52,715 bases of DNA from JBBQKF01 sp038326615 (GTDB lineage Bacteria; Bacillota; Clostridia; Saccharofermentanales; UBA5734). Each line of letters begins with the position of its first letter. Positions within the stretch are counted from its first letter, which is position 1. Of this stretch, positions 1 to 9,369 are shown piece by piece. The stretch spans positions 1-52,715 of the forward strand of contig JBBQKF010000013.1 of the NCBI GenBank assembly GCA_038326615.1, written 5' to 3'. Position numbers and translations under genes: made by a program. A model generated the notes under the pieces. It was given only the letters and a program-made list of their open reading frames with translations. It did not search any database and had not been told where the DNA came from.

Positions 1-16
1 CCTGAGCCACATCGGC
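1..16 (-). tRNA. tRNA 5' end, cut by the window edge (possibly Thr)
   Basis: Read on the minus strand the first 16 bases are GCCGATGTGGCTCAGG, which looks like a tRNA acceptor 5' strand, positions 8-9 and the start of the D arm. Several bacterial tRNA-Thr genes begin almost this way, but the anticodon lies outside the window, so identity is a guess. A weak promoter-like pair (TTGAAA, then TTTAAT 19 bases later) sits between it and the deaminase gene. The rest of positions 17-56 shows nothing else. Confidence 0.45.
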
Positions 17-56
17 GTTTTTGCAAAAGATTAAACCCTTTGCGTGAAATAGTATT

Positions 57-1388
57 TCAATTATTATATAAATAATCTGAAGAAACCTTAGCTTCGAATA
101 GCACTTTTTCTTCGTCAATCGTTAATAATTCTCTGTTCTTCATTAGTATCTGTCCATCAACCATTAATGATTCAACGCAATTTCCATTAGCACTATATAC
201 AACAGCAGCAATTGGATTGCCAAGTGGCGTCATAGTTGGATTATCCGTATTTAAGATTTGGAGATCTGCATCCATATCAACAGCAATTTTTCCCGAATTA
301 TTAAACATCAGACCTTTCATGCCATTAATAGTTGCAGCTCTGATAATTTGATTTGCGGGAACTACTGATGCATCATAATTTATTCCTTTTGCCAAAAAAG
401 ATGCTATGCGCATTTCCTGATATAAATCAAGACTATTATTACTTGCAGGACCATCTGTTCCTAGTGCAACATTTATTGATGAGTCAAACATTTTCTTTAA
501 ATCCGCAATTCCACTACCAAGTTTCAGATTGCTTGTTGGATTATGAACAATTGTAACATTGTTTCTTCTTAGAATTTCGCGATCATTATCATTAAGAAAA
601 ACACAGTGTGCAGCAATAGTTGGAACATCAAAAGTGCCCATTTTCTCTAGAATTTCTGGTGGTCTCATGCCGTATTTTGCTAGACAATCATCAACTTCTT
701 TAATAGTCTCCGATACATGAACATGAATAAAAGTATTTTTATCTTTTGCAAGTTTTGCAAGCCCATAATAATATTCTTCATTATATAAATAAATAGAATG
801 ATTCAAAACACCGCATTTTATTCTTCCATTACCTGCATTGTTAAATTTATCGAAAACCCGACTAAACGCTGCTTCATCGATAATGAATTTACCGCTTAAA
901 GGGTCATATGCACCACCGTTAATTACAGTGTTCATTTTAATCCCAGTGTCAATAGCAGCTTGCGAATCCATTGCTTCATCATGTGTCATATACATATTTG
1001 CACAAGCACCGATTCCGTTTTTAATCATTTCAGCGATGCCAAGCATTGTTCCGCTGTTTAAATCTACAGGGCGAAGTTTTGCTTCAAGTGGAAAAATAGA
1101 TTCGAATAACCATTTATGAAGTGTTGTATCATCTGCATTATTACGCATGAGTGTCATAGCAAGATGAGTATGAGCATTAGCAAATGCAGGCAGCATAAGC
1201 TTCCCTTTACCATCATAAATATCATATTCTATTCCAGACAAAACACTAAGAGCTTGTGAAATATCTTTCCCGACATACTTAAATTTGCCATCAATAACAA
1301 CAATATTGCAAGAATTAATGACGGTTACATCATAATCGTCAGGTGTTACAACAGTAAAATCTCTGAATAATGTTGATTTGCTTATCAT
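57..1388 (-). CDS. mtaD: 5-methylthioadenosine/S-adenosylhomocysteine deaminase (amidohydrolase)
   Basis: Metal-dependent amidohydrolase of the MTA/SAH deaminase group, expected to deaminate S-adenosylhomocysteine, methylthioadenosine or adenosine to the inosyl forms in the cytoplasm. Visible metal-site motifs are NAHTH near residue 73, HVHVSE near 220, AAHCVFL near 260 and GTDGPASNN near 310, in the usual order; 443 residues is normal for the family. An upstream in-frame ATG at 1406 exists, but the ATG at 1388 follows a GAAGGAGA site by 8 bases and gives the better start. It is the last gene of a run with pnp and ahcY, which supports the SAH role. Substrate preference cannot be read from sequence, and guanine or other aminohydrolase activity is an alternative. 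Confidence 0.85.
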   Translation of the reverse strand: MISKSTLFRDFTVVTPDDYDVTVINSCNIVVIDGKFKYVGKDISQALSVLSGIEYDIYDGKGKLMLPAFANAHTHLAMTLMRNNADDTTLHKWLFESIFPLEAKLRPVDLNSGTMLGIAEMIKNGIGACANMYMTHDEAMDSQAAIDTGIKMNTVINGGAYDPLSGKFIIDEAAFSRVFDKFNNAGNGRIKCGVLNHSIYLYNEEYYYGLAKLAKDKNTFIHVHVSETIKEVDDCLAKYGMRPPEILEKMGTFDVPTIAAHCVFLNDNDREILRRNNVTIVHNPTSNLKLGSGIADLKKMFDSSINVALGTDGPASNNSLDLYQEMRIASFLAKGINYDASVVPANQIIRAATINGMKGLMFNNSGKIAVDMDADLQILNTDNPTMTPLGNPIAAVVYSANGNCVESLMVDGQILMKNRELLTIDEEKVLFEAKVSSDYLYNN

Positions 1389-1451
1389 AATGAACGTCTC
1401 CTTCATTAATATAGTGTCAGAAAAACAGCTTTTTTATTTTACCATACTTTA

Positions 1452-2702
1452 TTAAATTTCCCAATGGTTAATATAAAATTTTTGCTCTGAAGTTAAAGTG
1501 TCAATTTCAATGCTTTTTGACATTAATAACAATAAACCCACCCTGTCATCAAGTTCTTTAGGAATGTCATAAACTCCAGGTTTTAGATTTTTGCCGTTTT
1601 CTAAAATGTATCTTGCGCTCAATGCTTGTAAAGCAAAGCTCATATCCATAATTTCTACAGGATGACCATCACCAGCTGCTAGATTGACTAATCTGCCTTC
1701 AGCAAGAATATTAATCCATCTGCCATCAGGCATTTGATAACCCATAATATTATCTCTTTTTTCTTCTTTTTTAACAGAAAGTTTTTCAAGTTCAGGAATG
1801 TTTACTTCAACATCAAAATGACCGGCATTTGAAAGAATTGCTCCGTCTTTCATTTTAGCGTAATGTTCTGATGTAATTACATCTCTGCATCCAGTAACAG
1901 TTATGAAAAAGTCACCGCACGAAGCTGCTTGATTCATAGTCATTACTTCGATTCCTTCCATAAGAGCTTCTGCAGCTTTAATTGGATCGATCTCAGTAAT
2001 TACAACTCTTGCACCAAGAGCTTTTGCTCTCATAGCAATTCCTTTGCCGCACATTCCATATCCTGCTACAACTACTGTTTTACCTGCAATAAGTAGATTA
2101 GTTGTTGACATAATTGCAGCCAAAGTTGATTGGCCAGTTCCATATCGATTATCAAAAAGATGTTTGCAGCGTGCATCATTAACAGCAATTACTGGATAAA
2201 GTAGTTTGTTTTCATTTTCGAGTATTTTTAGTCTATGTACACCAGTAGTGGTCTCTTCACATCCACCAATAATGTTTGTTAATTTATTTTTATGAGTCGT
2301 GTGAAAAAGTTCTGCAAGATCACCACCATCATCAATTACAATATCTGGTTCGAAATCGATTGTTTGAATGAGATGATTGCGATATTCGGATTTTGTTGCG
2401 TTATACCAGCAAAATACCGATACACCATCAGCTACAAGGGCAGCCGCAACATCATCTTGTGTAGACAAAGGATTACATCCTGTAAGTGCCACATTCGCTC
2501 CTCCTTTACGAAGAAGTTGTACAAGACAGGCTGTTTTGGCTTCAACATGTACACTCACTGCAATTTTAATTCCATTAAATGGCTTTTCTTTGATAAATTC
2601 TTTTTCGATTTCTCTTAAAACAGGCATGTTATTATAAGCCCATTTAATTTTTTTCGTACCCGAATCTTCAAGTGACATATCTCTGATTGAATGTTTAATC
2701 AT
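1452..2702 (-). CDS. ahcY: Adenosylhomocysteinase
   Basis: S-adenosyl-L-homocysteine hydrolase, an NAD-dependent enzyme that splits SAH into adenosine and homocysteine. At 416 residues it is the short bacterial/archaeal form. An NAD-binding GYGMCGKGIAMRAKALGA stretch lies near residues 205-225, and the family motifs AVNDARCKHLFDNRYGTGQS and SNAGHFDVE are intact. The ATG follows AAGGGGA. It sits 63 bases after pnp and 63 bases before mtaD, all on the minus strand. Many Firmicutes use the Pfs/LuxS route instead, so AhcY beside a deaminase and a purine phosphorylase suggests this lineage clears SAH irreversibly through inosine and hypoxanthine. Identification is firm; the pathway direction is inference. 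Confidence 0.95.
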   Translation of the reverse strand: MIKHSIRDMSLEDSGTKKIKWAYNNMPVLREIEKEFIKEKPFNGIKIAVSVHVEAKTACLVQLLRKGGANVALTGCNPLSTQDDVAAALVADGVSVFCWYNATKSEYRNHLIQTIDFEPDIVIDDGGDLAELFHTTHKNKLTNIIGGCEETTTGVHRLKILENENKLLYPVIAVNDARCKHLFDNRYGTGQSTLAAIMSTTNLLIAGKTVVVAGYGMCGKGIAMRAKALGARVVITEIDPIKAAEALMEGIEVMTMNQAASCGDFFITVTGCRDVITSEHYAKMKDGAILSNAGHFDVEVNIPELEKLSVKKEEKRDNIMGYQMPDGRWINILAEGRLVNLAAGDGHPVEIMDMSFALQALSARYILENGKNLKPGVYDIPKELDDRVGLLLLMSKSIEIDTLTSEQKFYINHWEI

Positions 2703-2765
2703 AAAGTCTTTCCCCTTGACAAGTTTTGCTTGTTATTTTACTATTTTTTGGATGTTAATTTTGTT

Positions 2766-3596
2766 TTAGCAATCCAGAACAATTCGAATGATTAGATTTT
2801 TCATATTGTTGGCTGCAAGTTTCCCTACTTCCATAACTTCTGCGTGAGATAGCGGCTGATCAAGAATTCCTGCCGCAAAATTTGTTATACATGATATTCC
2901 AACAACTTTCATTCCTCCATGTGATGCAACAATAGCTTCTGGAACCGTTGACATACCAACAGCATCAGCACCTAAATGAGAAAATAGTCTTATTTCAGCA
3001 GGTGTTTCATACATTGGGCCTTTGGCGTATGCATAAACTCCAGGAAAACAAGGTATTTTCAAATCATTAGCATGTAACAAAGCTGATTTGTAATCATATA
3101 CAGAGCTTTGATCTGGAAATCTTGGCCCATATTCATCAAAATTTTCTCCTCTTAACGGAGATTCGCAAAATAACCCGATATGATCCTTTATTATCATTAG
3201 GTCGCCTGGTTTCATTTCTTTGTTGATTCCACCTGCAGCATTTGTCAGAATCATTAGCTTAATGCCAAGTTCTTTCATTACTCTAATTGGGAAAACAACG
3301 GTTTCGATTGGATGACCTTCATAATAATGAAATCTTCCTTTAAGGAGAATAACTGGAACATTATTGAGATTTCCAAGAATTAATATCCCTTCATGTCCAA
3401 CAACAGTAACTTGTGGGAATCCTGGTATAGATGAATATGGTATTTCAATCGTGTCCTCCAAAGAATCAGCTAAAGAGCTAAGCCCAGAGCCAAGAACAAT
3501 GCAAGTAGTTGGTTTTACAGCCCACGCAGATGAAATTTTCGTGGCAGCATTTTTAATATCCTGTTTGTACTTTGTCCATTCCATATAATTACTCAT
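2766..3596 (-). CDS. Purine nucleoside phosphorylase
   Basis: Trimeric-type purine nucleoside phosphorylase that cleaves inosine or guanosine with phosphate to base plus ribose-1-phosphate. Signatures are the phosphate loop IVLGSGLSS, then GHEGILILGNL, KGRFHYYEGH, TNAAGGI, AKGPMYETPAEIR and GADAVGMSTVPEA. ITNFAAG carries the Asn typical of purine phosphorylases rather than the Asp of methylthioadenosine phosphorylases. The frame stays open upstream inside secA; the ATG at 3596 gives a normal 276-residue protein and overlaps the secA stop by a few bases, so the two genes are probably translationally coupled. A second ATG at 3584 is possible. The neighbours ahcY and mtaD place it at the end of SAH salvage. 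Confidence 0.9.
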   Translation of the reverse strand: MSNYMEWTKYKQDIKNAATKISSAWAVKPTTCIVLGSGLSSLADSLEDTIEIPYSSIPGFPQVTVVGHEGILILGNLNNVPVILLKGRFHYYEGHPIETVVFPIRVMKELGIKLMILTNAAGGINKEMKPGDLMIIKDHIGLFCESPLRGENFDEYGPRFPDQSSVYDYKSALLHANDLKIPCFPGVYAYAKGPMYETPAEIRLFSHLGADAVGMSTVPEAIVASHGGMKVVGISCITNFAAGILDQPLSHAEVMEVGKLAANNMKNLIIRIVLDC

Positions 3597-6387
3597 TTCT
3601 ACCGCAACAATTTTTGTATTTTTTTCCACTGCCACAGGAGCAAGGATCGTTGCGGCCAACTTTTGATGCTTCCCGTTTAACTGGCTGTGCTGCTGATACA
3701 TTATTTGTTTTGATTGCTCTTCCATCAGAGGCTTGTGCAGTTGCAACTACTGTACCATGCTCTTCTTTAATATTTTTTGCTACAGATTTTCTTTGCATCG
3801 GTTCTTCTGAAGCAAAACGTGCACGCATCATAATTCTTACTGCAGCTTCCTGAATTGCTTGATTCATCGCTTCGAACATTTCATACCCTTCGCGCTTATA
3901 CTCTATTACAGGATCTTTCTGAGCGTAACCACGCATACCTATGCTTGATCTTAGATCGTCCATTGCATCTATGTGATCCATCCATTTTTCATCAACATTT
4001 CTAAGTAAAATAACTCTTTCAGCTTCTGCAAGTAATTCTTTAGAGCCAAAATCTTCTAAGCGTTCTTCATATCTGTCAAGCGCTTCGACTATTAATTCAT
4101 CTGTTAAATCAAGTTTGTTTATATTTCTGATTTTTGCTTCATCAAAAATCGCATAACCAGGAAGTTCTCCGAAAATATCAAACAATCTTGCTTTAAGTCC
4201 ATCAATATCCCATTCATCAGAATTATGATATTGATTACAGAAAGTAACCATAATATCAGTCATCATGCTTTTTAACATATTCTGGTATATAGGATGAAGG
4301 TCCTCGCCTTCGAGAACTTTTTTTCTTTGGCCGTAGATGACTTCTCTTTGTTTATTCATTACATCATCGTATTCCAGAACGTTTTTACGAATTCCAAAGT
4401 TCTTACCTTCAATTTTTTTCTGAGCATTTTCGATTGCATTTGACAATAACTTATGTTCTATCTGAACGTCTTCTTCAACTCCAAGCATGTTAAACATGTT
4501 TGTCATTCTTTCACCGCCGAATAAACGAAGAAGTTCATCCTCTAGTGATAGGTAAAAACGGCTTTGCCCAGGGTCTCCCTGGCGTCCTGATCGTCCCCTT
4601 AACTGATTATCTATTCTTCGTGATTCATGCCTTTCTGTGCCAACAATGTAAAGCCCACCAGCTTTAACAACCTTTTCGTGATCAGCAAGTGTATCCTTCT
4701 TATATGTATCATTAAGTTGTTCAAATTTAGAACGTGCTTCAAGTATAAGAACATCCGTTGTTTCATTATGAGCTGTCGATGCGTTAATTAGATCCTCAGT
4801 GTATCCTTGTTTTCTCATTTCCTGTTTAGCCATATACTCAGAATTACCTCCGAGCAAAATATCCGTACCACGCCCTGCCATATTTGTAGCAATTGTTACT
4901 GCTCCTAATCGACCAGCCTGTGCTACAATTTCTGCTTCTCTTTCGTGTTGTTTGGCGTTCAGTACATTATGTTTAATTCCATTAAGTGTAAAAAGTCTTG
5001 ATAAATACTCAGATGTTTCAACAGATATTGTACCAACAAGAACTGGCTGTCCAGATTTATTTGAATTTACTACTTCAGCAAGAACTGATTTATATTTGCC
5101 TTTAATAGTTTTATAAACAGCATCTGGTAAATCAATTCTTATCATGTCTTGATTTGTAGGAATACAAACAACATCAAGATTATAAATTCCTCGGAATTCT
5201 GCTTCTTCTGTTAAAGCCGTACCTGTCATACCTGAAAGTTTTTTGTACATCCTAAAATAATTTTGAAAGGTAATAGTGGCGAGGGTTTTGCTTTCATTTT
5301 CGACCTTTACTCCTTCTTTTGCTTCTATTGCTTGATGCAAGCCGTCACTGTATCTTCTTCCAAGCATTAAACGACCAGTAAAATCGTCAACAATTATAAT
5401 TTCTCCATCTTTTACAACATACTTATGATCAAGTTTCATCAATCCGTGAGCTTTTAATGCATTATTAATATGATGTAAAATAGTGTAATTTTCAGAATCA
5501 GCAAGATTATCAAGATTAAAGTATTGCTCTGCTTTTTTTATGCCTTTCATTGTGAGAACAGCAGTGTGTGCTTTCTCATCAACGATATAATCTGATTCAC
5601 CAGTCATTTCATTGAAATCTGTTTTGTCATCTGTTTCTGAAACAACAAATGACTTTAATTTCCTAACAAAATCATTTGCTTTACCGTATAAGTCAGTAGA
5701 TTTCTCACCCATTCCTGAAATAATAAGTGGAGTTCTCGCCTCATCAATAAGAATACTATCAACTTCATCAACAATTGCAAAGGCATGTCCACGCTGTACC
5801 ATCTCTTCTTTGTAAGTAACCATGTTGTCTCTTAAATAATCAAAACCAAATTCGTTATTTGTTCCATATGTAATATCACATGCATAAGAATCTCTTCTTT
5901 GAATATTATTAAGACCATGAACAATAAGACCAACACTTAATCCCAGATATTTGTAAATCTTACCCATCCACTCACTGTCTCTTTTTGCAAGGTAGTCATT
6001 AACGGTAACAACATGTACCCCATTTTCGGTAAGTGCATTAAGATATACAGGAAGTGTTGCAGCTAATGTCTTACCTTCACCAGTTTTCATTTCCGCGATT
6101 CTTCCTTGATGAAGTACAACACCACCAATTAACTGAACTCTATAATGTTTCATACCAAGAACCCTGAAGGAAGCTTCTCTTACCGCAGCAAAAGCATCCG
6201 GAAGTATATCATCTAGGGTTTCTCCACTTTTTAGTCTTTGCTTAAGCTTATCAGTAGTTCTCATCAATTCAGCTTCAGACATTTTTTGAAATTTTGACTC
6301 TTGTGCTTCAATTGATTTGATAATTGCTTCTATTCTTTTAATTTCATTTCCACTATGTGTTCCAAATATTTTTTCTAAAATGTTCAT
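3589..6387 (-). CDS. secA: Preprotein translocase ATPase SecA
   Basis: Motor ATPase of the Sec translocase, acting at the inner face of the membrane with SecYEG. The 932-residue protein begins MNILEKIFG as usual; Walker A is GEGKT at 103-107, followed by VDEVDSILIDEARTP near 206, the helicase motif GTDILLGG and the IDNQLRGRSGRQGDPG stretch. It ends in a SEC-C zinc-binding tail with Cys 916, 918, 927 and 928. The start follows AAAGGCG and lies 16 bases after yerC. The pnp gene starts within its last codons, so it appears to head an operon with the SAH-salvage genes. A 167-residue protein at 26282-26785 carries the same tail. Confidence 0.98.
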   Translation of the reverse strand: MNILEKIFGTHSGNEIKRIEAIIKSIEAQESKFQKMSEAELMRTTDKLKQRLKSGETLDDILPDAFAAVREASFRVLGMKHYRVQLIGGVVLHQGRIAEMKTGEGKTLAATLPVYLNALTENGVHVVTVNDYLAKRDSEWMGKIYKYLGLSVGLIVHGLNNIQRRDSYACDITYGTNNEFGFDYLRDNMVTYKEEMVQRGHAFAIVDEVDSILIDEARTPLIISGMGEKSTDLYGKANDFVRKLKSFVVSETDDKTDFNEMTGESDYIVDEKAHTAVLTMKGIKKAEQYFNLDNLADSENYTILHHINNALKAHGLMKLDHKYVVKDGEIIIVDDFTGRLMLGRRYSDGLHQAIEAKEGVKVENESKTLATITFQNYFRMYKKLSGMTGTALTEEAEFRGIYNLDVVCIPTNQDMIRIDLPDAVYKTIKGKYKSVLAEVVNSNKSGQPVLVGTISVETSEYLSRLFTLNGIKHNVLNAKQHEREAEIVAQAGRLGAVTIATNMAGRGTDILLGGNSEYMAKQEMRKQGYTEDLINASTAHNETTDVLILEARSKFEQLNDTYKKDTLADHEKVVKAGGLYIVGTERHESRRIDNQLRGRSGRQGDPGQSRFYLSLEDELLRLFGGERMTNMFNMLGVEEDVQIEHKLLSNAIENAQKKIEGKNFGIRKNVLEYDDVMNKQREVIYGQRKKVLEGEDLHPIYQNMLKSMMTDIMVTFCNQYHNSDEWDIDGLKARLFDIFGELPGYAIFDEAKIRNINKLDLTDELIVEALDRYEERLEDFGSKELLAEAERVILLRNVDEKWMDHIDAMDDLRSSIGMRGYAQKDPVIEYKREGYEMFEAMNQAIQEAAVRIMMRARFASEEPMQRKSVAKNIKEEHGTVVATAQASDGRAIKTNNVSAAQPVKREASKVGRNDPCSCGSGKKYKNCCGRNE

Positions 6388-6403
6388 TTTTGTCGCCTTT
6401 CGA

Positions 6404-6709
6404 TTAGTAAATTATTTTCCCTTGTTCTTCAAGTTTTTCTAACGCCTTCTTATATCCGTCTGCACCGTATTCTAATGAACGATTAACTCTACTTATTGTT
6501 GCAGTGCTGACTTTTGTATGATCACATATCTCGGTATAAGTTCTTCCCGCTTTTAGCATAATAGCAACTTGCAATCTTTGGGAAATAGACTTTAATTCAG
6601 ATATTGTACATATATCTTCAAAGAAAGAATAGCATTCATCAATGTTTTCTAAGTTCAATATGGCTTGAAAAAATAAGTTTTTTGATGATTCCTTTAATTT
6701 TTCATTCAT
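6404..6709 (-). CDS. YerC/YecD family TrpR-like DNA-binding protein
   Basis: Small predicted transcription factor of 101 residues, related in fold to the Trp repressor. The pattern SQRLQVAIMLKAGRTYTEI followed by STATISRVNRSLEYGADGY is the YerC/YecD helix-turn-helix signature. The regulated genes in this organism cannot be told from the window. It is preceded by an AAGGGG-type ribosome site and ends 16 bases before secA, so the two are probably co-transcribed; in other Firmicutes yerC sits near different genes, so the linkage is not a strong functional clue. Confidence 0.85.
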   Translation of the reverse strand: MNEKLKESSKNLFFQAILNLENIDECYSFFEDICTISELKSISQRLQVAIMLKAGRTYTEICDHTKVSTATISRVNRSLEYGADGYKKALEKLEEQGKIIY

Positions 6710-6767
6710 TTAATTTGCCCCTTTTTTATCAATTCTTTGAATTTTAATGTTTAATCTTGATCATGCT

Positions 6768-8087
6768 TTATCCTACACTACGTTGTTCGCTATTTTGTGA
6801 AGAATTTACTATTGAACCTGATTCTGTTGAATATGAATTTTGGCTCTGAGATGAGGTTTCAGGAGTTATAGGTGGCGAAAGATCTGAAGAAACAAAAGAT
6901 GAGCTTTCGTAACTATTATTCCCAGAATCAGATGAAATATCAGATGAGCTATTTGAGATTAAATTATCACCCCAGATAAATTTCTGAATTGCAGGTAATT
7001 GAACAGGCATATCAATAATTATCTGCCAATTGCTAGTATTAGTCAAAAACATACCATCTTCAGGAACTCTGTATTGTTTTATATTATTAATTCCATTAAG
7101 GACATCAATTGCAAGAAAAAGCATATCATCTTTAGTGATGTTAGTTTCAAACGATTCGCATATTGTTTCAAACACTTTCATTTTTCGTGATATTGAAGAT
7201 TGTTTGAAGCTTAACATCAGTGCTGAAAGAATTGTTCTTTGTCTTAATGTTCTTCCCTGATCGTTCCCAACATATCTTATTCGACCATATGACACTGCTT
7301 GTCTGCCATTCAAATGTTGAAGTCCAGGTTGAGTTAAGTTATGTGCTGCTGTTGAAATTTTTGAAAATAAACGGTTTGTTAATATCATGTTTTCATTTAC
7401 TTGTTTAACTTCGTTAATTTTAATATTTATATCAACTCCGCCAGTTGCCTCAATTATATTCTCAGAACTTAACATATCAACCATAGCAAATTTCTGTATG
7501 TCAAGTCCAAAATTAGTATTAAGAGTATTTATAAGAAGGCCTATTCCGCCAAAAACATAGGCAGAATTTATTTTGCATGGAATCGTTCTTCCTGGAATTA
7601 TTACTTGTATATCTCTCATAAAAGACATCAAAGAAATTGAATTATTTAATTTATCAACACTTACAACCATTACACTATCAGTACGAGCTTGCTTTTCGTA
7701 TGCTGATCTTGAATCAAGACCGATTACAAGTATATTTTCAACATTCTTATTAATTTGATCTACTTTTATAATAGGAAATTTAGAGTCGACATATAATTTA
7801 ACACGCCCACTTCCCCAATATTGTGGCTTAGCAGCCACTGCCGATGCTGTTTCAGATTCTGGGTCGGCAAGTTTGTCAAGTATTCCGTCTTTAATTTCTC
7901 CACCAGTAACAATTGGTACTTCAGCCATAATAGGTATATCAAGTATTTTCCAAATATAGAAACAAACTAGTAATATAAATATCATTATTAATGAAAATAT
8001 TCCTAGAAGTATTTTTTTAACACTTAATTTTTTCTTTGTTTGTTTCGGTTGCACATCAGAAATATTTTCTTTCTTTTTGCTATTCAC
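6768..8087 (-). CDS. LytR-CpsA-Psr (LCP) family cell-wall ligase with Ser-rich tail
   Basis: LCP-family protein, expected to attach anionic glycopolymers from undecaprenyl-phosphate to peptidoglycan on the outer face of the membrane. It has a basic cytoplasmic N-terminus, one membrane segment near residues 25-47 and an LCP domain with NILVIGLDSRSAYEKQARTDSVMV, LMSFMRDIQV, INSAYVFGG and GGVDI; the catalytic Arg/Asp pattern looks intact. The last 85 or so residues are a Ser/Thr/Gln-rich low-complexity tail that is not part of the domain. The start is GTG at 8087, 8 bases after GGGGGA. It lies between the TadE-like genes and yerC. Which polymer it transfers is unknown. Confidence 0.85.
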   Translation of the reverse strand: MNSKKKENISDVQPKQTKKKLSVKKILLGIFSLIMIFILLVCFYIWKILDIPIMAEVPIVTGGEIKDGILDKLADPESETASAVAAKPQYWGSGRVKLYVDSKFPIIKVDQINKNVENILVIGLDSRSAYEKQARTDSVMVVSVDKLNNSISLMSFMRDIQVIIPGRTIPCKINSAYVFGGIGLLINTLNTNFGLDIQKFAMVDMLSSENIIEATGGVDINIKINEVKQVNENMILTNRLFSKISTAAHNLTQPGLQHLNGRQAVSYGRIRYVGNDQGRTLRQRTILSALMLSFKQSSISRKMKVFETICESFETNITKDDMLFLAIDVLNGINNIKQYRVPEDGMFLTNTSNWQIIIDMPVQLPAIQKFIWGDNLISNSSSDISSDSGNNSYESSSFVSSDLSPPITPETSSQSQNSYSTESGSIVNSSQNSEQRSVG

Positions 8088-8340
8088 CTTATAAATCCCC
8101 CAAAAGACAATTTATTATTTGTCTCAAATACAACCAAAATAATCAACCAGGTATAAACAAGATCGATTTATTTCAGTAGATAACTTAATAATTACCTTAT
8201 CTAAAGTATTTAAGAGTACGCGTTTGCATACTACACTATTTTAACAAATTTATCAAATAATTGACATAGTATTTTGAAATCTTTTTAATTTAATTTTTTA
8301 ATTGAAATTGATTTTATTGATTAAATAATACTTTTACAGT

Positions 8341-9369
8341 TCATTTTTGAGATTTTTGATATGGAATAATTTCAATTTGAATATTTCTGCTTACACCATA
8401 ACTACTTATTTTATTAAAAACAGGAGAATACTTTATAGAATCATAATTTTCAGGTATTATAAACTTTATAAACCGATTATTAATGTCTTCATAGAGAATT
8501 TGTATTTTCTTTTCCCCCCATGGATAATTCATTCCTTTATAATTAGTCAGTTCATCAATATAACTTATCATTTTATCAGCAAGATATACATCGTTTTGCC
8601 ATGTTGGTAATGTAATATCCAAGCTTTTTATAATAAGTGCATTACCGTTAGAATATCCAGATAAAACAGGGAATCCAATTGGAAGATTGCCACCAAACCT
8701 TTTACGGAGAAGAATTCCACGCTTAAAATTATCATACTGCCAGATGCTTTTATCGTCTTCTCCTCCTATTGTTCCACTTTGATCTCCATGATCCCATGGT
8801 CTTAGCGTTATTGTATATAGTTTTTTGATTGTACTAAATGGGGTATACAACTCATAACAAGAAGTCATTTTTAATGAATTATTAAAAGCATCATACTCAA
8901 GATATTCGTCATGACTTTTTATTAGTGATAGATAAGAATTTTTCTGAGCACAAAGAGTCTTATAGTGAGTATTGATCTGAGATTTTAAAACTTGAAAATA
9001 CGTCTCATTTATAATTAATTCAATATCATTTTCTTTAATGTTTTCAGATAAATTCGATTTTGCAATTACGCTTGAAAACTCACCTAAAGCACCCATAAAA
9101 CTTACTTTTTCAGATTCTTTATTGATAACATTTTTGAAAAGCATTTCACTGCGGGTTGCAGCCATATTCCAGACAAAAAACATTATTAATATTAAAAACA
9201 TTGGAAAAACTAAAGATAATTCTAGGCAAAATGACCCATGTTTATTCTTAAAAAGAATTTTTTGTTTATTAATTACTAATTCTCGTCTTTTGATTCTAAT
9301 ACATTCATTAAATGCCTGAATGTGTGATTCTATTAAATTTAAATGTTTTCTAAAATCATTCAAATTCAT
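8341..9369 (-). CDS. TadE-like minor pseudopilin-type membrane protein
   Basis: Function not established; features fit the TadE/TadF class of minor pilin-like proteins. After a basic N-terminus of about 45 residues comes GSFCLELSLVFPMFLILIMF, a hydrophobic segment with Gly before and Glu at the fifth residue after it, as in prepilin-peptidase substrates. The rest, about 270 residues, would be outside the cell and contains no recognised catalytic motif. The frame opens further upstream, but the ATG at 9369 follows GGATGGGTG and overlaps the DUF5702-like gene's stop. It is the last of three genes read together, and AT content is higher than in the flanking housekeeping genes. Confidence 0.55.
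   Translation of the reverse strand: MNLNDFRKHLNLIESHIQAFNECIRIKRRELVINKQKILFKNKHGSFCLELSLVFPMFLILIMFFVWNMAATRSEMLFKNVINKESEKVSFMGALGEFSSVIAKSNLSENIKENDIELIINETYFQVLKSQINTHYKTLCAQKNSYLSLIKSHDEYLEYDAFNNSLKMTSCYELYTPFSTIKKLYTITLRPWDHGDQSGTIGGEDDKSIWQYDNFKRGILLRKRFGGNLPIGFPVLSGYSNGNALIIKSLDITLPTWQNDVYLADKMISYIDELTNYKGMNYPWGEKKIQILYEDINNRFIKFIIPENYDSIKYSPVFNKISSYGVSRNIQIEIIPYQKSQK

Noticed and set aside
2703..2765. SAH riboswitch before ahcY
   Set aside because: The gap is only 63 bases with a small ACAAG/CTTGT hairpin and a ribosome site; no SAH aptamer-like conserved core is visible.
3597..3746. Longer N-terminus for the purine nucleoside phosphorylase
   Set aside because: The extra 50 residues are a shifted reading of the SecA C-terminus; family length and alignment support the start at 3596.
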